Assembly (NCBI GenBank): GCA_018062065.1
Contig: JAGOSX010000004.1
Coordinates: forward strand, 1-43,331
Reading direction: 5' to 3'
Length of the DNA stretch: 43,331 nucleotides
From: Minisyncoccota bacterium
Lineage (GTDB): Bacteria; Patescibacteriota; Minisyncoccia; Phycocordibacterales; UBA9973
In this document: in pieces, positions 1 to 8,000 of the stretch
How positions within the stretch are numbered: the stretch's first letter is position 1
How the letters are laid out: every line of letters starts with the position of its first letter
Made by a program: the position numbers and the translations under genes
Notes under the pieces: generated by a model
Databases searched by the model: none
Told to the model about the DNA's origin: nothing
The model's input: only the letters and a program-made list of their open reading frames with translations

Positions 1-2
1 CT

Positions 3-65
3 AAAATCAAAGCTGAAATTAAAAAGCTTGCATTAAAGCATCCGATACCTAAAAAATTTATATAA
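3..65 (+). CDS. C-terminal end of an upstream gene (partial)
   Basis: An open frame runs in from the window edge and ends at TAA 63-65, one base before the next ATG. Only 20 residues are visible, ending in ALKHPIPKKFI. A basic tail with a KHPIP-like ending resembles the C-terminus of serine hydroxymethyltransferase, but the piece is too short to identify. The one-base gap to the next gene suggests the same transcript. Confidence 0.45.
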   Translation, partial: KIKAEIKKLALKHPIPKKFI

Positions 66-66
66 A

Positions 67-612
67 ATGATTGAAGTTGAGAAAAAGTTTAGTTTAGAGA
101 ATATTGACTTAGATAAATTCCTAGGAGATTTAGATTTCTTAGGAGAAGTACTTAATCATGATATTTATTATGATTATCCTGATTATAGACTTTTAAAAAA
201 TAAAATTTATTTAAGAAATAGAAATGGTAATTTTGAACTTAAGATCAAACAAGGATCTGGAGTTTATCAAGAGATTGAAGATGAGAATAAAATAGCTGAT
301 TACTTTAAAGTTTCTTCTTTAAAAGATTTTGTTAATAAAGATTTGCATGGTTGTATGGATATTAAGAACAATCGTAAAAAATATAAAAAAGAAGATTTCC
401 ATATTGATATAGATGATATGGATTTTGGTTATAAAGAAGGGGAGATTGAGTTATTAGTTGAAACAGAAGAAGAAATAAAAAATGCAGAAGAAAGGATATA
501 TGAATTTTTTAAAAAATACAACCTAGAGAAGCTTCACGAAGATACATCTAAGAAAAGAGTTTATTTAAAAACTAAAAGACCAGATTTATATAAAATATTT
601 TATGAAAAATAA
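67..612 (+). CDS. CYTH-domain protein (triphosphatase / class IV adenylate cyclase-like)
   Basis: This 181-residue protein starts with the CYTH signature ExExK (E3, E5, K7 in MIEVEKKF). It continues with the charged strands of a triphosphate tunnel: the LRNRNG region, a FELKIKQ strand, then EIELLVE and finally KKRVYLKT. CYTH proteins bind triphosphate groups and most hydrolyse thiamine triphosphate or inorganic triphosphate; some make cAMP. The substrate cannot be read from the sequence. The start is the first ATG, one base after the preceding stop, with no Shine-Dalgarno sequence. Codon use is AT-rich like its neighbours. Confidence 0.8.
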   Translation: MIEVEKKFSLENIDLDKFLGDLDFLGEVLNHDIYYDYPDYRLLKNKIYLRNRNGNFELKIKQGSGVYQEIEDENKIADYFKVSSLKDFVNKDLHGCMDIKNNRKKYKKEDFHIDIDDMDFGYKEGEIELLVETEEEIKNAEERIYEFFKKYNLEKLHEDTSKKRVYLKTKRPDLYKIFYEK

Positions 613-624
613 ACTTTTAATTAA

Positions 625-1530
625 ATGACTGAATCAAAAAAAGGAAATATTTTTATAATTTTAGAAATGATATTATGGTCTTTATTTCCCATAATATCTT
701 TTTTAGGTTTAAATGGTGTCCCTGTTTTTGTTTCTTTATTTTGGGTAAATATTTTTGCAGTTTTATTTTTCTTTAGTTTAGTTTTATTAAAAGATAAATT
801 ATTTGAATTAAAAAATAAAAGAGTTTGGGTTTTGACTATCGGAGTTGTTGTGTTTATTAATGTTTTATTCTACGGTTTTTATTTTTTATCTTTAAAATAT
901 ACAACACCAGCCAATGCTTCTATTGTTTCTATGTTTGAAATTATAACTTCTTATATATTTTTTCAAATTATTAAAAAAGAACATTTTTCAAAAAAGCATA
1001 TTCTAGGAATTTGTTTGGCTGTTATTGGTGCTTTAATAGTTTTATTACCTAAAGCCGGAAGTATTAATCCAGGTGATTATATTATGCTCTTAGCAGTTAT
1101 TTTTCCTCCTTTTGGTAATTGGTGTCAGCAACAAATTAGAAAACACGTATCTAGTTATACTGCTTTATTTTTGAGACATTTGTTGTCAATACCTTTTTTG
1201 ATTTTAATGACTTATATATTTAATACTTCTATTTTTGATTTTAATATTAGTAATGTATTTTGGTGGTTATTATTAAATGGGGTTTTGGTGTTTGGGTTAT
1301 CAAAAATATTTTGGTTAGAAGCTATTCATAGAATGTCTGTTACTAAAGCTCTTGCTATTAATGGTTTAAACCCTATATTTACTTTATTTTTTGCATGGTT
1401 GATTTTAAATCAACATCCTACTTTACCTCAACTATTTTCTTTACCTTTTCTTCTTGTCGCTGTGTATTTACTAACAGATATGAGTTTTTTAAAAAATCTG
1501 TTAAAGTATAAATATGCAGAAAAAATCTAA
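625..1530 (+). CDS. EamA/DMT-family transporter
   Basis: A 301-residue, very hydrophobic protein with about ten membrane segments in two similar halves, as in EamA-family drug/metabolite exporters. The second half has the usual small-residue helix around residues 245-265 (ALAINGLNPIFTLFFAW). The protein sits in the cytoplasmic membrane; the substrate is unknown. The gene begins 12 bases after the CYTH stop and its last 17 bases overlap the start of the thymidylate kinase gene in another frame, so the genes are probably co-transcribed and translationally coupled. Confidence 0.8.
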   Translation: MTESKKGNIFIILEMILWSLFPIISFLGLNGVPVFVSLFWVNIFAVLFFFSLVLLKDKLFELKNKRVWVLTIGVVVFINVLFYGFYFLSLKYTTPANASIVSMFEIITSYIFFQIIKKEHFSKKHILGICLAVIGALIVLLPKAGSINPGDYIMLLAVIFPPFGNWCQQQIRKHVSSYTALFLRHLLSIPFLILMTYIFNTSIFDFNISNVFWWLLLNGVLVFGLSKIFWLEAIHRMSVTKALAINGLNPIFTLFFAWLILNQHPTLPQLFSLPFLLVAVYLLTDMSFLKNLLKYKYAEKI

Positions 1531-2224
1531 AGGGAAGCTTATAGTTATAGACGGTACGGACGGTAGCGGAAAAGCGACGCAGGTCGAGCTTTTAGCGAAG
1601 ACCCTGAAGAATGAAGGGTATAAAATTAAGCTAGTTGATTTCCCTGAATATTATAAAAACTTTTTTGGGAAATTTATTGGGCATTGCTTATCCGAGCAAT
1701 ATTACAATTTTATTAATGTGCATCCAAAAATTGCATCCGTGCTTTATGCAGCAGATCGTTTTGAATCTTCTAAAGAAATAAATAGTTATCTAGAGAAAGG
1801 TTATATAGTCCTCGCGAATCGTTATGTATCCGCAAATCAAATCCATCAAGGAGGTAAAATAAAGAGCGCGAAGAAAAGAGCAGAGTTTATAAAGTGGTTA
1901 GACGAGATGGAATATGGAGTTTTTAAAATTCCGAAACCCAACTTAGTTTTATATTTATCTGTGCCACTCGAACTATCATTAAAAATGATGAAAGAGAGGA
2001 ACAAAAATTCTAAGAGGAATTATGTGGGAAACAAAAAAGACGTACATGAAGTTGATACTGATTTTCAGAAGAACTCTCGCGCAAGTGCCTTGTGGCTTTC
2101 TAAAACAATACCTAATTTTATCAAGGTAGATTGCTCCTCAAAGAAAGATATTCTCTCTCGCGAAATAATTCATCAAAAAGTTTTATTAGAAGTTAATGCC
2201 TGCCTAAGAGGTAGGAAGTTTTGA
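1514..2224 (+). CDS. tmk: Thymidylate kinase (dTMP kinase)
   Basis: This enzyme phosphorylates dTMP to dTDP for DNA synthesis. The P-loop is GTDGSGKAT (residues 14-22), followed by Q23 as in the family. The DR(Y/H) motif that contacts dTMP appears as NRYVSANQ, so the usual Asp is Asn, and the P-loop Ser/Thr after Lys is Ala followed by Thr. I believe such variants occur in divergent CPR and archaeal dTMP kinases, so the enzyme is probably active but belongs to a divergent branch. The length of 236 residues is slightly above the usual 200-215. The 5' part (about 1540-1600) is clearly richer in GC than the preceding gene. Confidence 0.85.
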   Translation: MQKKSKGKLIVIDGTDGSGKATQVELLAKTLKNEGYKIKLVDFPEYYKNFFGKFIGHCLSEQYYNFINVHPKIASVLYAADRFESSKEINSYLEKGYIVLANRYVSANQIHQGGKIKSAKKRAEFIKWLDEMEYGVFKIPKPNLVLYLSVPLELSLKMMKERNKNSKRNYVGNKKDVHEVDTDFQKNSRASALWLSKTIPNFIKVDCSSKKDILSREIIHQKVLLEVNACLRGRKF

Positions 2225-2253
2225 AATAAATTACTTAATATTTTATTAATTTA

Positions 2254-2262
2254 TGCTATTGT
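2254..2262 (+). promoter_or_regulatory. Extended -10 promoter for mazG-argS, leaderless
   Basis: TG at 2254-2255, one base, then TATTGT at 2257-2262, followed by exactly six bases and the ATG at 2269. Transcription would start at or next to the A of the start codon. Confidence 0.55.
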
Positions 2263-2268
2263 AAATAT

Positions 2269-2601
2269 ATGAACTTAAATGAATATCAACAAAATGCAAT
2301 AAAAACAGCTATTTATCCAGAAAAATATAAGGTTATTTACTCTGCTTTAGGTTTAGGCAATGAAGCTGGAGAGGTTATGGGTAAGATTAAGAAATGGCTT
2401 CGTGGAGATGATGGAGAAGGAAATTTGAGTGAAGAAAGAAAAGAAGCTTTAAAAGGTGAGCTTGGTGACGTGCTTTGGTATTTAGCAGTTTTGGCTCGTG
2501 ATCTTGATTTGGAATTAAATGATATTGCAGAAAGTAATGTTCTCAAATTAAAAGCAAGACAAGAGCAAGGTACTTTAAAAGGAGATGGAGATACAAGATA
2601 A
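2269..2601 (+). CDS. MazG-like nucleotide pyrophosphohydrolase
   Basis: A 110-residue all-alpha protein with the metal-binding pattern of the MazG / dUTPase superfamily: E32xxE35 (NEAGE) and E64xxD67 (ELGDVLWYL). These enzymes cleave NTPs or dNTPs to monophosphate and pyrophosphate and are thought to clean the nucleotide pool. It is a single-domain form, much shorter than E. coli MazG (about 263 residues). Its last 17 bases overlap the start of argS, so the two are a coupled pair. The start follows an extended -10 box by six bases. Confidence 0.85.
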   Translation: MNLNEYQQNAIKTAIYPEKYKVIYSALGLGNEAGEVMGKIKKWLRGDDGEGNLSEERKEALKGELGDVLWYLAVLARDLDLELNDIAESNVLKLKARQEQGTLKGDGDTR

Positions 2602-4384
2602 AATTCAAAATTTAATTAAAGAAGTTTTAACTAGACTTGATATAAAAAGTGAAGCTTCTTTTGTCGTTGAGCATCCTGCAGATATGAAGATGGGGGATTA
2701 TTCTACTAACGTCGCTATGGTTTATGCAAAGCAACTCGGAATGAACCCAAAAGAATTAGCAGAGAAGATTGTAAAAATTTTAACCCCCTCTAGCTCCCCC
2801 TTATCAGGGGGAGAAATTCCCTCATTGATAAGGGAGGGCGAGGGAGGGTTTATTGAAAAAATAGAAGTTGCCGGTCCTGGATTTATAAATTTTTATTTAT
2901 CTAAAAAATTCTTCTTTAATTTTTTAAATGAAATTTTAGAAGATGAAAAATTTGGGAAAAATAATGCTAAAGAGGGAGAGATTATAATGGTTGAATACAC
3001 TGATCCTAATCCTTTCAAGCCTTTTCATATTGGGCATTTGATGAGTAATTCTATCGGAGAGTCTTTATCTCGTCTCGTAGAATATAGCGGTGCTGAAACT
3101 ATTCGCGCTAACTATCAAGGCGACGTCGGACTCCACGTAGCAAAAGCTATTTATGGAATACTACAAAAGGGTATACCGGATTCATCTAAGACTGTAAACG
3201 AGCAAGCCGAATATATCGGTGAATGTTATTCTTTTGCTTCGAATTTATACGAAGAAGACGAAGAAATCAAGAAAGAAATAAATAAAATCAATAAGCAAAT
3301 TTATGAAAAGTCTGATGAGAAGATAAATGAAATCTACATGCTCGGTAGAGTTATTACTCTCGAAGCTTTTGAAAACATTTATAAACTTTTAGGTACGAAG
3401 TTCAAGCATTATTTCTTTGAGTCTGATATGGCAGATAGAGGAACAAAAATCGTGAGAGATAATATGAAAAAGGCTGAAGTCGAAGACGAAAGTCCTGAGA
3501 GTAATCGAAGGATTTTTGAAGAGTCTAACGGCGCTATAGTTTTTCACGGAGAGAAACACGATCCGAAACTTCATACTAGAGTTTTTATAAACTCTGAAGG
3601 TTTGCCTACTTATGAAACGAAAGAAATAGGACTTACCGTTACTAAATTTGAAAAAGAAAATCCTGATACTTCTATAGTTATTACTGCTATTGAGCAAGGC
3701 GAATATATGCGCGTTGTAGCAAAAGCTATTTCTTTAATTTATCCAGAATATGAATCTCGTATGCGTCATATTACTCACGGGATGCTAAGATTTGCTACAG
3801 GTAAAATGAGTTCTCGTAAAGGGAATATTATTACTGGAGAGTCTTTAATCAAAGACGTTTCAAATGCAATCCTCGAGAAAATTAAAGATCGAGATTTTAC
3901 TGAAGGAGAAAAAACAGACATAGCAAATAAAGTTGGGGTAGGGGCTTTGAAATTCTCAATATTAAAGCAAGCTCCAGGAGGAGATATTATTTATGATTTT
4001 GAAAAGTCTATTTCTTTCGAAGGGGATTCAGGTCCGTATTTACAATACTCTTTCGCTCGAGCGAATTCTTTGCTCAATAAGGCAAAAGAGCAAGGTATTG
4101 ATATCAATACTATTTCTAAAAATTCAGAAATTCTAGAAATCGAAAAGATGCTTTATAAATTCCCAGAAGTAGTTATTCGTGCGCAAGAAGAATACGCTCC
4201 GCATTATATTACTCATTATCTACTCGAACTTGCGAGAGCTTTTAATAGTTTCTACGGTAATAATCAAATAGTAAACAAAGAAGACGAATCTTCACCTTAT
4301 AAACTCGCAATCACGAGTGCTTTTGCTCGCATCATGCAAAACGGACTTTATCTCCTAGGTATTGAAAGTCCAGAGAAGATGTAG
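2585..4384 (+). CDS. argS: Arginyl-tRNA synthetase
   Basis: A 599-residue class I synthetase that charges tRNA-Arg. The N-terminal Arg-tRNA synthetase domain is followed by the HIGH motif exactly as HIGH at 148-151 (FKPFHIGHLMSN), a KMSSR-type loop at 407-414 (KMSSRKGN), and a C-terminal DALR anticodon-binding domain (LARAFNSFYGNNQIV). Residues about 67-89 are unlike any ArgRS I know. They are encoded by a GC-rich palindrome in the loop between the N-terminal domain and the conserved VAGPGFINFYLS strand, and they read through in frame. The start overlaps mazG; a GGAG directly abuts the ATG, too close to act as a normal ribosome binding site. No terminator follows; non-coding DNA starts at 4385. 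Confidence 0.95.
   Translation: MEIQDKIQNLIKEVLTRLDIKSEASFVVEHPADMKMGDYSTNVAMVYAKQLGMNPKELAEKIVKILTPSSSPLSGGEIPSLIREGEGGFIEKIEVAGPGFINFYLSKKFFFNFLNEILEDEKFGKNNAKEGEIIMVEYTDPNPFKPFHIGHLMSNSIGESLSRLVEYSGAETIRANYQGDVGLHVAKAIYGILQKGIPDSSKTVNEQAEYIGECYSFASNLYEEDEEIKKEINKINKQIYEKSDEKINEIYMLGRVITLEAFENIYKLLGTKFKHYFFESDMADRGTKIVRDNMKKAEVEDESPESNRRIFEESNGAIVFHGEKHDPKLHTRVFINSEGLPTYETKEIGLTVTKFEKENPDTSIVITAIEQGEYMRVVAKAISLIYPEYESRMRHITHGMLRFATGKMSSRKGNIITGESLIKDVSNAILEKIKDRDFTEGEKTDIANKVGVGALKFSILKQAPGGDIIYDFEKSISFEGDSGPYLQYSFARANSLLNKAKEQGIDINTISKNSEILEIEKMLYKFPEVVIRAQEEYAPHYITHYLLELARAFNSFYGNNQIVNKEDESSPYKLAITSAFARIMQNGLYLLGIESPEKM
2782..2850 (+). repeat. 69-bp palindromic repeat inserted in frame in argS
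   Basis: The outer arms AACCCCCTCTAGC (2782-2794) and the complement of GCGAGGGAGGGTT (2838-2850) pair almost throughout. Inside is a perfect hairpin CTCCCCCT / AGGGGGAG with a four-base loop TATC. The length is 69 bases, a multiple of three, so the gene stays open. The composition is far more GC-rich than the gene around it. Confidence 0.8.
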
Positions 4385-4387
4385 ATT

Positions 4388-4416
4388 GACTTTTTGAATT
4401 TTATTTAATAATCTTA
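4388..4416 (+). promoter_or_regulatory. Probable promoter of the unidentified RNA
   Basis: TTGACT at 4388-4393 as a -35 box, a 17-base spacer, and TAATCT at 4411-4416 as a -10 box. It lies just after the argS stop and points into non-coding sequence. This is one of the few places in the window with a good -35 hexamer. Confidence 0.5.
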
Positions 4417-4419
4417 AAA

Positions 4420-4618
4420 CAGAAATTTGAATTGCGTGTAATTGCTACCAATGCTGTGAGGTGACGATTGAATTCGTAAATTGGGTTAATCCCTGTTCTT
4501 TATTATTAAGCGATTTAGTTTAAGTAAAGAAACTGCCACATTTTTTGTGTGAGGAAGGAGGGAAAGCAAAGAAACAAACAATTTCTACCTGTCGAATTTA
4601 ATTTCGACAGGTTTTTTT
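4420..4618 (+). ncRNA. Putative structured small RNA, family unknown
   Basis: No reading frame of useful size lies here. From about 4420 the sequence can close on itself: AGAAATTTG near the 5' end pairs with CAATTTCT at about 4579-4586. Interior hairpins are visible (GGG TTAAT CCC; AGTTT with an 8-base loop and AAACT; CACA / TGTG). A strong intrinsic terminator follows directly, and a promoter-like -35/-10 pair precedes it. I compared it with the conserved cores of RNase P RNA, SRP RNA, tmRNA and 6S RNA as I remember them and saw none of their motifs. It could also be an attenuating leader, but a terminator and a separate T-box separate it from ileS. Confidence 0.5.
4587..4618 (+). terminator. 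Intrinsic terminator of the unidentified RNA
   Basis: The stem ACCTGTCGAA (4587-4596) pairs with TTCGACAGGT (4603-4612) and is followed by a run of seven T. It ends the putative small RNA before the T-box promoter. Confidence 0.85.
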
Positions 4619-4621
4619 ATT

Positions 4622-4649
4622 TTACAAAATTATAAATTCTGTTATTATA
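4622..4649 (+). promoter_or_regulatory. Probable promoter of the ileS T-box leader
   Basis: TTTACA near 4621-4627 as a -35 box, about 16 bases, then an extended -10 TGTTATTAT ending near 4649. It sits directly after the upstream terminator and before the leader RNA. Confidence 0.5.
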
Positions 4650-4683
4650 AGGATAAGCTATGAAAGAATAAATCACTCTTTCG

Positions 4684-4707
4684 CCCCGTCAGTCTCGACT
4701 AACAGGG
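4684..4707. repeat. 24-bp palindromic repeat, type A (copy 1)
   Basis: CCCCGTCAGTC followed by TCGACTAACAGGG, an imperfect palindrome. Its reverse complement matches the copy at 33699-33722 at nearly every base. It lies in stem I of the T-box. Confidence 0.7.
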
Positions 4708-4723
4708 CAGGCTTTGGGAAGAA

Positions 4724-4743
4724 CCCTTCGGCTACGCTCAGGG
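4724..4743. repeat. GC-rich inverted repeat, type B, in the T-box
   Basis: CCCTTCGGCTACGCTCAGGG, with CCCT and AGGG pairing at the ends, nested inside CTTTG (4712-4716) and CAAAG (4749-4753). It is far more GC-rich than the surrounding leader, and I recall very similar sequences scattered in CPR genomes. Confidence 0.55.
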
Positions 4744-4796
4744 CGAGTCAAAGAATTAGAACCCTATTAATTAAGAAGCAAACAAGGTGGTACCAC

Positions 4797-4813
4797 GGTT
4801 CGACAAGCTCACC
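4797..4813. repeat. GGTTCGACAAGCTCACC repeat, type C, between T-box and terminator
   Basis: It resembles the piece inside glyS at 13049-13065 (GCTTCGACAGGCTCAGC). The second and second-to-last bases change together, so the end pairing is kept. The segment 4801-4823 is flanked by CGGTT on both sides (4796-4800 and 4819-4823), as if inserted with a short duplication. Confidence 0.55.
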
Positions 4814-4851
4814 GCAGGCGGTTAGATAAGCTAACCAAAACAGAGCTTAAG

Positions 4852-4902
4852 ACTCGTCCTTGAATTATAACTTTATGTTGTAATTTGAGGACGAGTTTTT
4901 TT
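4852..4902 (+). terminator. T-box attenuator terminator
   Basis: ACTCGTCCT (4852-4860) pairs with AGGACGAGT (4888-4896), with further pairing of AATTATAAC and GTTGTAATT inside, followed by a run of T to 4902. The 5' arm shares CGTCC with the antiterminator. Confidence 0.9.
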
Positions 4903-4950
4903 ATTAGTTATTTACAACAAAAGTATTTTTTATCAGATACGAAAAAATTT

Positions 4951-4959
4951 TGCTAAATT
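4951..4959 (+). promoter_or_regulatory. Possible second, leaderless promoter before ileS
   Basis: TG at 4951-4952, one base, TAAATT at 4954-4959, then six bases to the ATG at 4966. The box matches TATAAT at four of six positions. If real, it would bypass the T-box and start translation at 4966 rather than 5026. Confidence 0.3.
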
Positions 4960-4971
4960 TTTTCTATGTCC

Positions 4972-4986
4972 GGCGTCAGTCACGCC
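4972..4986. repeat. Small palindrome GGCGT-CAGTC-ACGCC at the 5' end of ileS
   Basis: A perfect 5-bp stem around CAGTC, GC-rich in an AT-rich context. It shares GTCAGTC with the type A repeats. It lies just after the ATG at 4966 and would encode part of the extra N-terminal residues if that start is used. Confidence 0.5.
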
Positions 4987-5025
4987 TTCCAATATCTTCT
5001 AAAAAATAATTTTGTTTTTAATTTT

Positions 5026-8000
5026 ATGAACCAAGAAGAAAATAAAAAAAGTGAAAGTGCGTTAAGAGAAGAGAAAGTTTTAGAATTTTGGGAGAAGAAT
5101 GAAATCTTTCAAAAATCTATGACAGGTCGCGAAGGAGGAAAAGAATTCGTATTTTACGAAGGACCTCCGACTGCGAACGGTAAACCTGGAATTCATCACC
5201 TCGAAGCTCGTGCTTTTAAAGATATAATACCTCGCTATAAAACTATGCAAGGTTTTCACGTGCGTCGTAAGGGAGGCTGGGACACGCACGGACTTCCAGT
5301 TGAACTTCAAGTAGAGAAGAAATTGGGACTTAATTCTAAAAAGGCTATCGAAGAATACGGTATAGATAAATTTAATAAAGAATGTAAGCAAAGCGTTTGG
5401 GAATACTTAGAATTCTGGAATTCTTTTACGAAGCGTATTGGATATTGGGTTGATCAAGAAAATCCTTATATTACTTATGAGAATAATTATATAGAATCAC
5501 TTTGGAACGTAGTAGGGGAAATAAATAAGCAAGATTTGCTTTATAAGGATTATAAAGTTGTGCCTTGGTGTTCACGTTGCGGAACTGCTCTTTCTTCGCA
5601 CGAACTCGCGCAAGGATACGAAGATGTTAAAGATTTATCTCTTTATGTAAAATTTAAATTAAAACCGGGTCAAAAAATTAGAGACGAAATTATTGATGAT
5701 AATACATATGTTTTGGCATGGACTACTACTCCTTGGACTTTGCCTGGTAACGTAGCTCTAGCTGTAGGTGAAGATATTGATTATTCTTTAATGAAAATTA
5801 TAAAAAATGATACTGAAGAACCACTCAAAGAAACATATATTGTAGCAAAAAATGCTTTATCAAAAAAATTTCCTATTCCTGAAGGATTTCATGCTTATAA
5901 TTATGATACAGAAAATATCAAAGGTAAAGATTTCATCGGTCTAGAATACAAACCGCTTTTTCCATATCTAGAAAATACTATTTCTGATAGCGAAAAGCCT
6001 AAACTAGAAAATGCTTTCAAAGTTTATTCTGCGGATTTCGTGACTACGGAAGACGGAACCGGAATAGTGCATACTGCGGTGATGTACGGAGCGGATGACT
6101 TTAATCTTGGAAACGAAGTAGGATTGCCTAAGCATCATTTAGTAAACCTCGAAGGTAAATTTATAGCTGGGACTGATTTCTTAGCTGGACGATTCGTTAA
6201 AGAAAAAGATGAAGCAGGCAAACCCACTCTCGACGTAGATATCATAAAATATTTGCAAGATAAAAATCTATTCTTCCACAAAGAACTTTATGAGCACTCT
6301 TATCCGCATTGTTGGCGTTGCAAGACGGCTCTCATTTATTATGCTCGCGACTCTTGGTATATCCGTATGTCTAGTCCAGAGATCAAAAATAAAATGATTG
6401 AGGAGAATAAAGGAATTAATTGGGAACCGGAGCATACTCGCGAGGGGCGTTTCGGAGAATGGCTAACTGGAATTAAAGACTGGGCTATTTCTCGCGAGAG
6501 ATATTGGGGAACTCCATTTCCTGTTTGGATTAATGAAGACGGAGAAAAGCTCGTAGTTGATTCTATTGACGCAATTAGAAAATACAGCAAGAAATCTGGA
6601 AATAAATATTTCGTAATGCGTCACGGAGGCACAGAAGGTAATGAAAAAGGAATAGTTTCTTATGGTAAAGAAAGTGAAGATCATTTAACTGAAAAAGGAC
6701 GTCAACAAGTACGCTCTGAAGCAGGGCATTATAAAGGTAAGGTTGATATAGTGATTGCTTCTCCTTTTACTCGTACGAGAGAAACTGCAGAGATAGTTTG
6801 TGAAGAATTAAAAATTTCAAAAGAAAACTTAATTATAGAAAATAGATTGCATGAAATTAACCCTGGAATTTTTGATGGTAAGACTTGGGAAGAATATCAT
6901 GAATATGTATATAACTTTGAGGGCAATTGGTTTGAACAAAAGATAGACGGTGGAGAATCTTTGAAAGAAGTTTATTATAGAATTGCTAGCGTAATCTATG
7001 AGGTAGAAGAAAAATACAAAGGAAAAAATATTCTTTTTGTTACTCACGGAGGTCCGGCTTGGCTTTTCTTCGTCGCTTCAGGCGAATTTTTACCACATAA
7101 GCAAGATTATGAAAAAGCGAATACTCAAGCTTTCGTAAAAAGTTTCAAAAGATTTCAAAATGCTGAGATTAGAGAACTTCATTTCTCTCCGCTTCCACAT
7201 GACGAAAATTATGAACTAGATCTGCATCGTCCTTATATAGACGAAGTCGTATTAGAGCGTGAAGGTAAAGAATATCGTAGAGTGAAAGAAGTTATGGACG
7301 TTTGGTTTGATAGTGGAGCTATGCCTTTTGCGCAGGATCATTATCCTTTCGAATTCTCTCAAGATAAACCGTTCTCAAACAAAGATATTTCATATCCTGC
7401 CGATTTTATTTCTGAAGCTATTGATCAAACGAGAGGATGGTTTTATACACTTCATGCGGTGGGGACTTTGATGGGAAGAGGTAAAGCTTATAAGAACGTG
7501 ATTTGTCTCGGGCATTTGCTCGATGCGAAAGGCAAGAAAATGAGTAAGTCTTTGGGTAATATTGTTGACCCTTGGATTATGATGGATAAATATGGAGTTG
7601 ATACTTTGCGTCTTTGGATGTATTCGGTGAATCAACCAGGAGAAAGTAAAAACTTTGATGAGAAGACTGTAGCGATATTGCATAGTCAGGTTTTCGGGCT
7701 ACTCTATAACGTGCTCGCTTTCTATGAACTTTATCGAGACAAAGATTTAGAAAAGAATGAATTTATAAAAAGTGAAAATATTTTAGATGTTTGGATTTTA
7801 GCGAAATTAAGTGAGCTCGTAGAATCAGTAACTAATAACCTCGATAATTATAAAGTCTTAGAACCGACTCGAGCTATTCGTGATTTTATTGGAGATTTAT
7901 CTACTTGGTATGTGCGTCGTTCCCGCGAAAGAATAAAAGATGGAGATAGAGAAGCTAAGCAAACTTTATACTTTGTATTGAAAAATCTTGCGAAAGTTAT

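Larger units (their letters stand above)
4650..4902 (+). promoter_or_regulatory. T-box riboswitch upstream of ileS
   Basis: The T-box sequence AAGGTGGTACCACGG lies at 4784-4798. The antiterminator can be drawn as AAGG (4784-4787) and ACG (4795-4797) pairing with CGTCCTT (4855-4861), leaving TGGTACC as the bulge that binds the tRNA acceptor end. The same CGTCC also forms the competing terminator at 4852-4902. By family knowledge, uncharged tRNA stabilises the antiterminator and turns on the synthetase; the downstream gene implies tRNA-Ile. An ATC at 4672-4674 could be the specifier, but stem I is hard to draw because palindromic repeats at 4684-4707 and 4724-4743 interrupt it. A further repeat at 4797-4819 enlarges the antiterminator loop. 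Confidence 0.85.

Noticed and set aside
4420-4618. Naming the RNA as 6S, SRP, RNase P or tmRNA
   Set aside because: The conserved motifs of these RNAs as I know them are missing; only the closing stem and size are compatible with 6S.
4966-5025. ileS extension of 20 residues from ATG 4966
   Set aside because: The residues are partly encoded by a palindromic repeat and do not resemble IleRS; the ATG at 5026 starts the family sequence. The leaderless box before 4966 keeps it open, so it is noted and not annotated.
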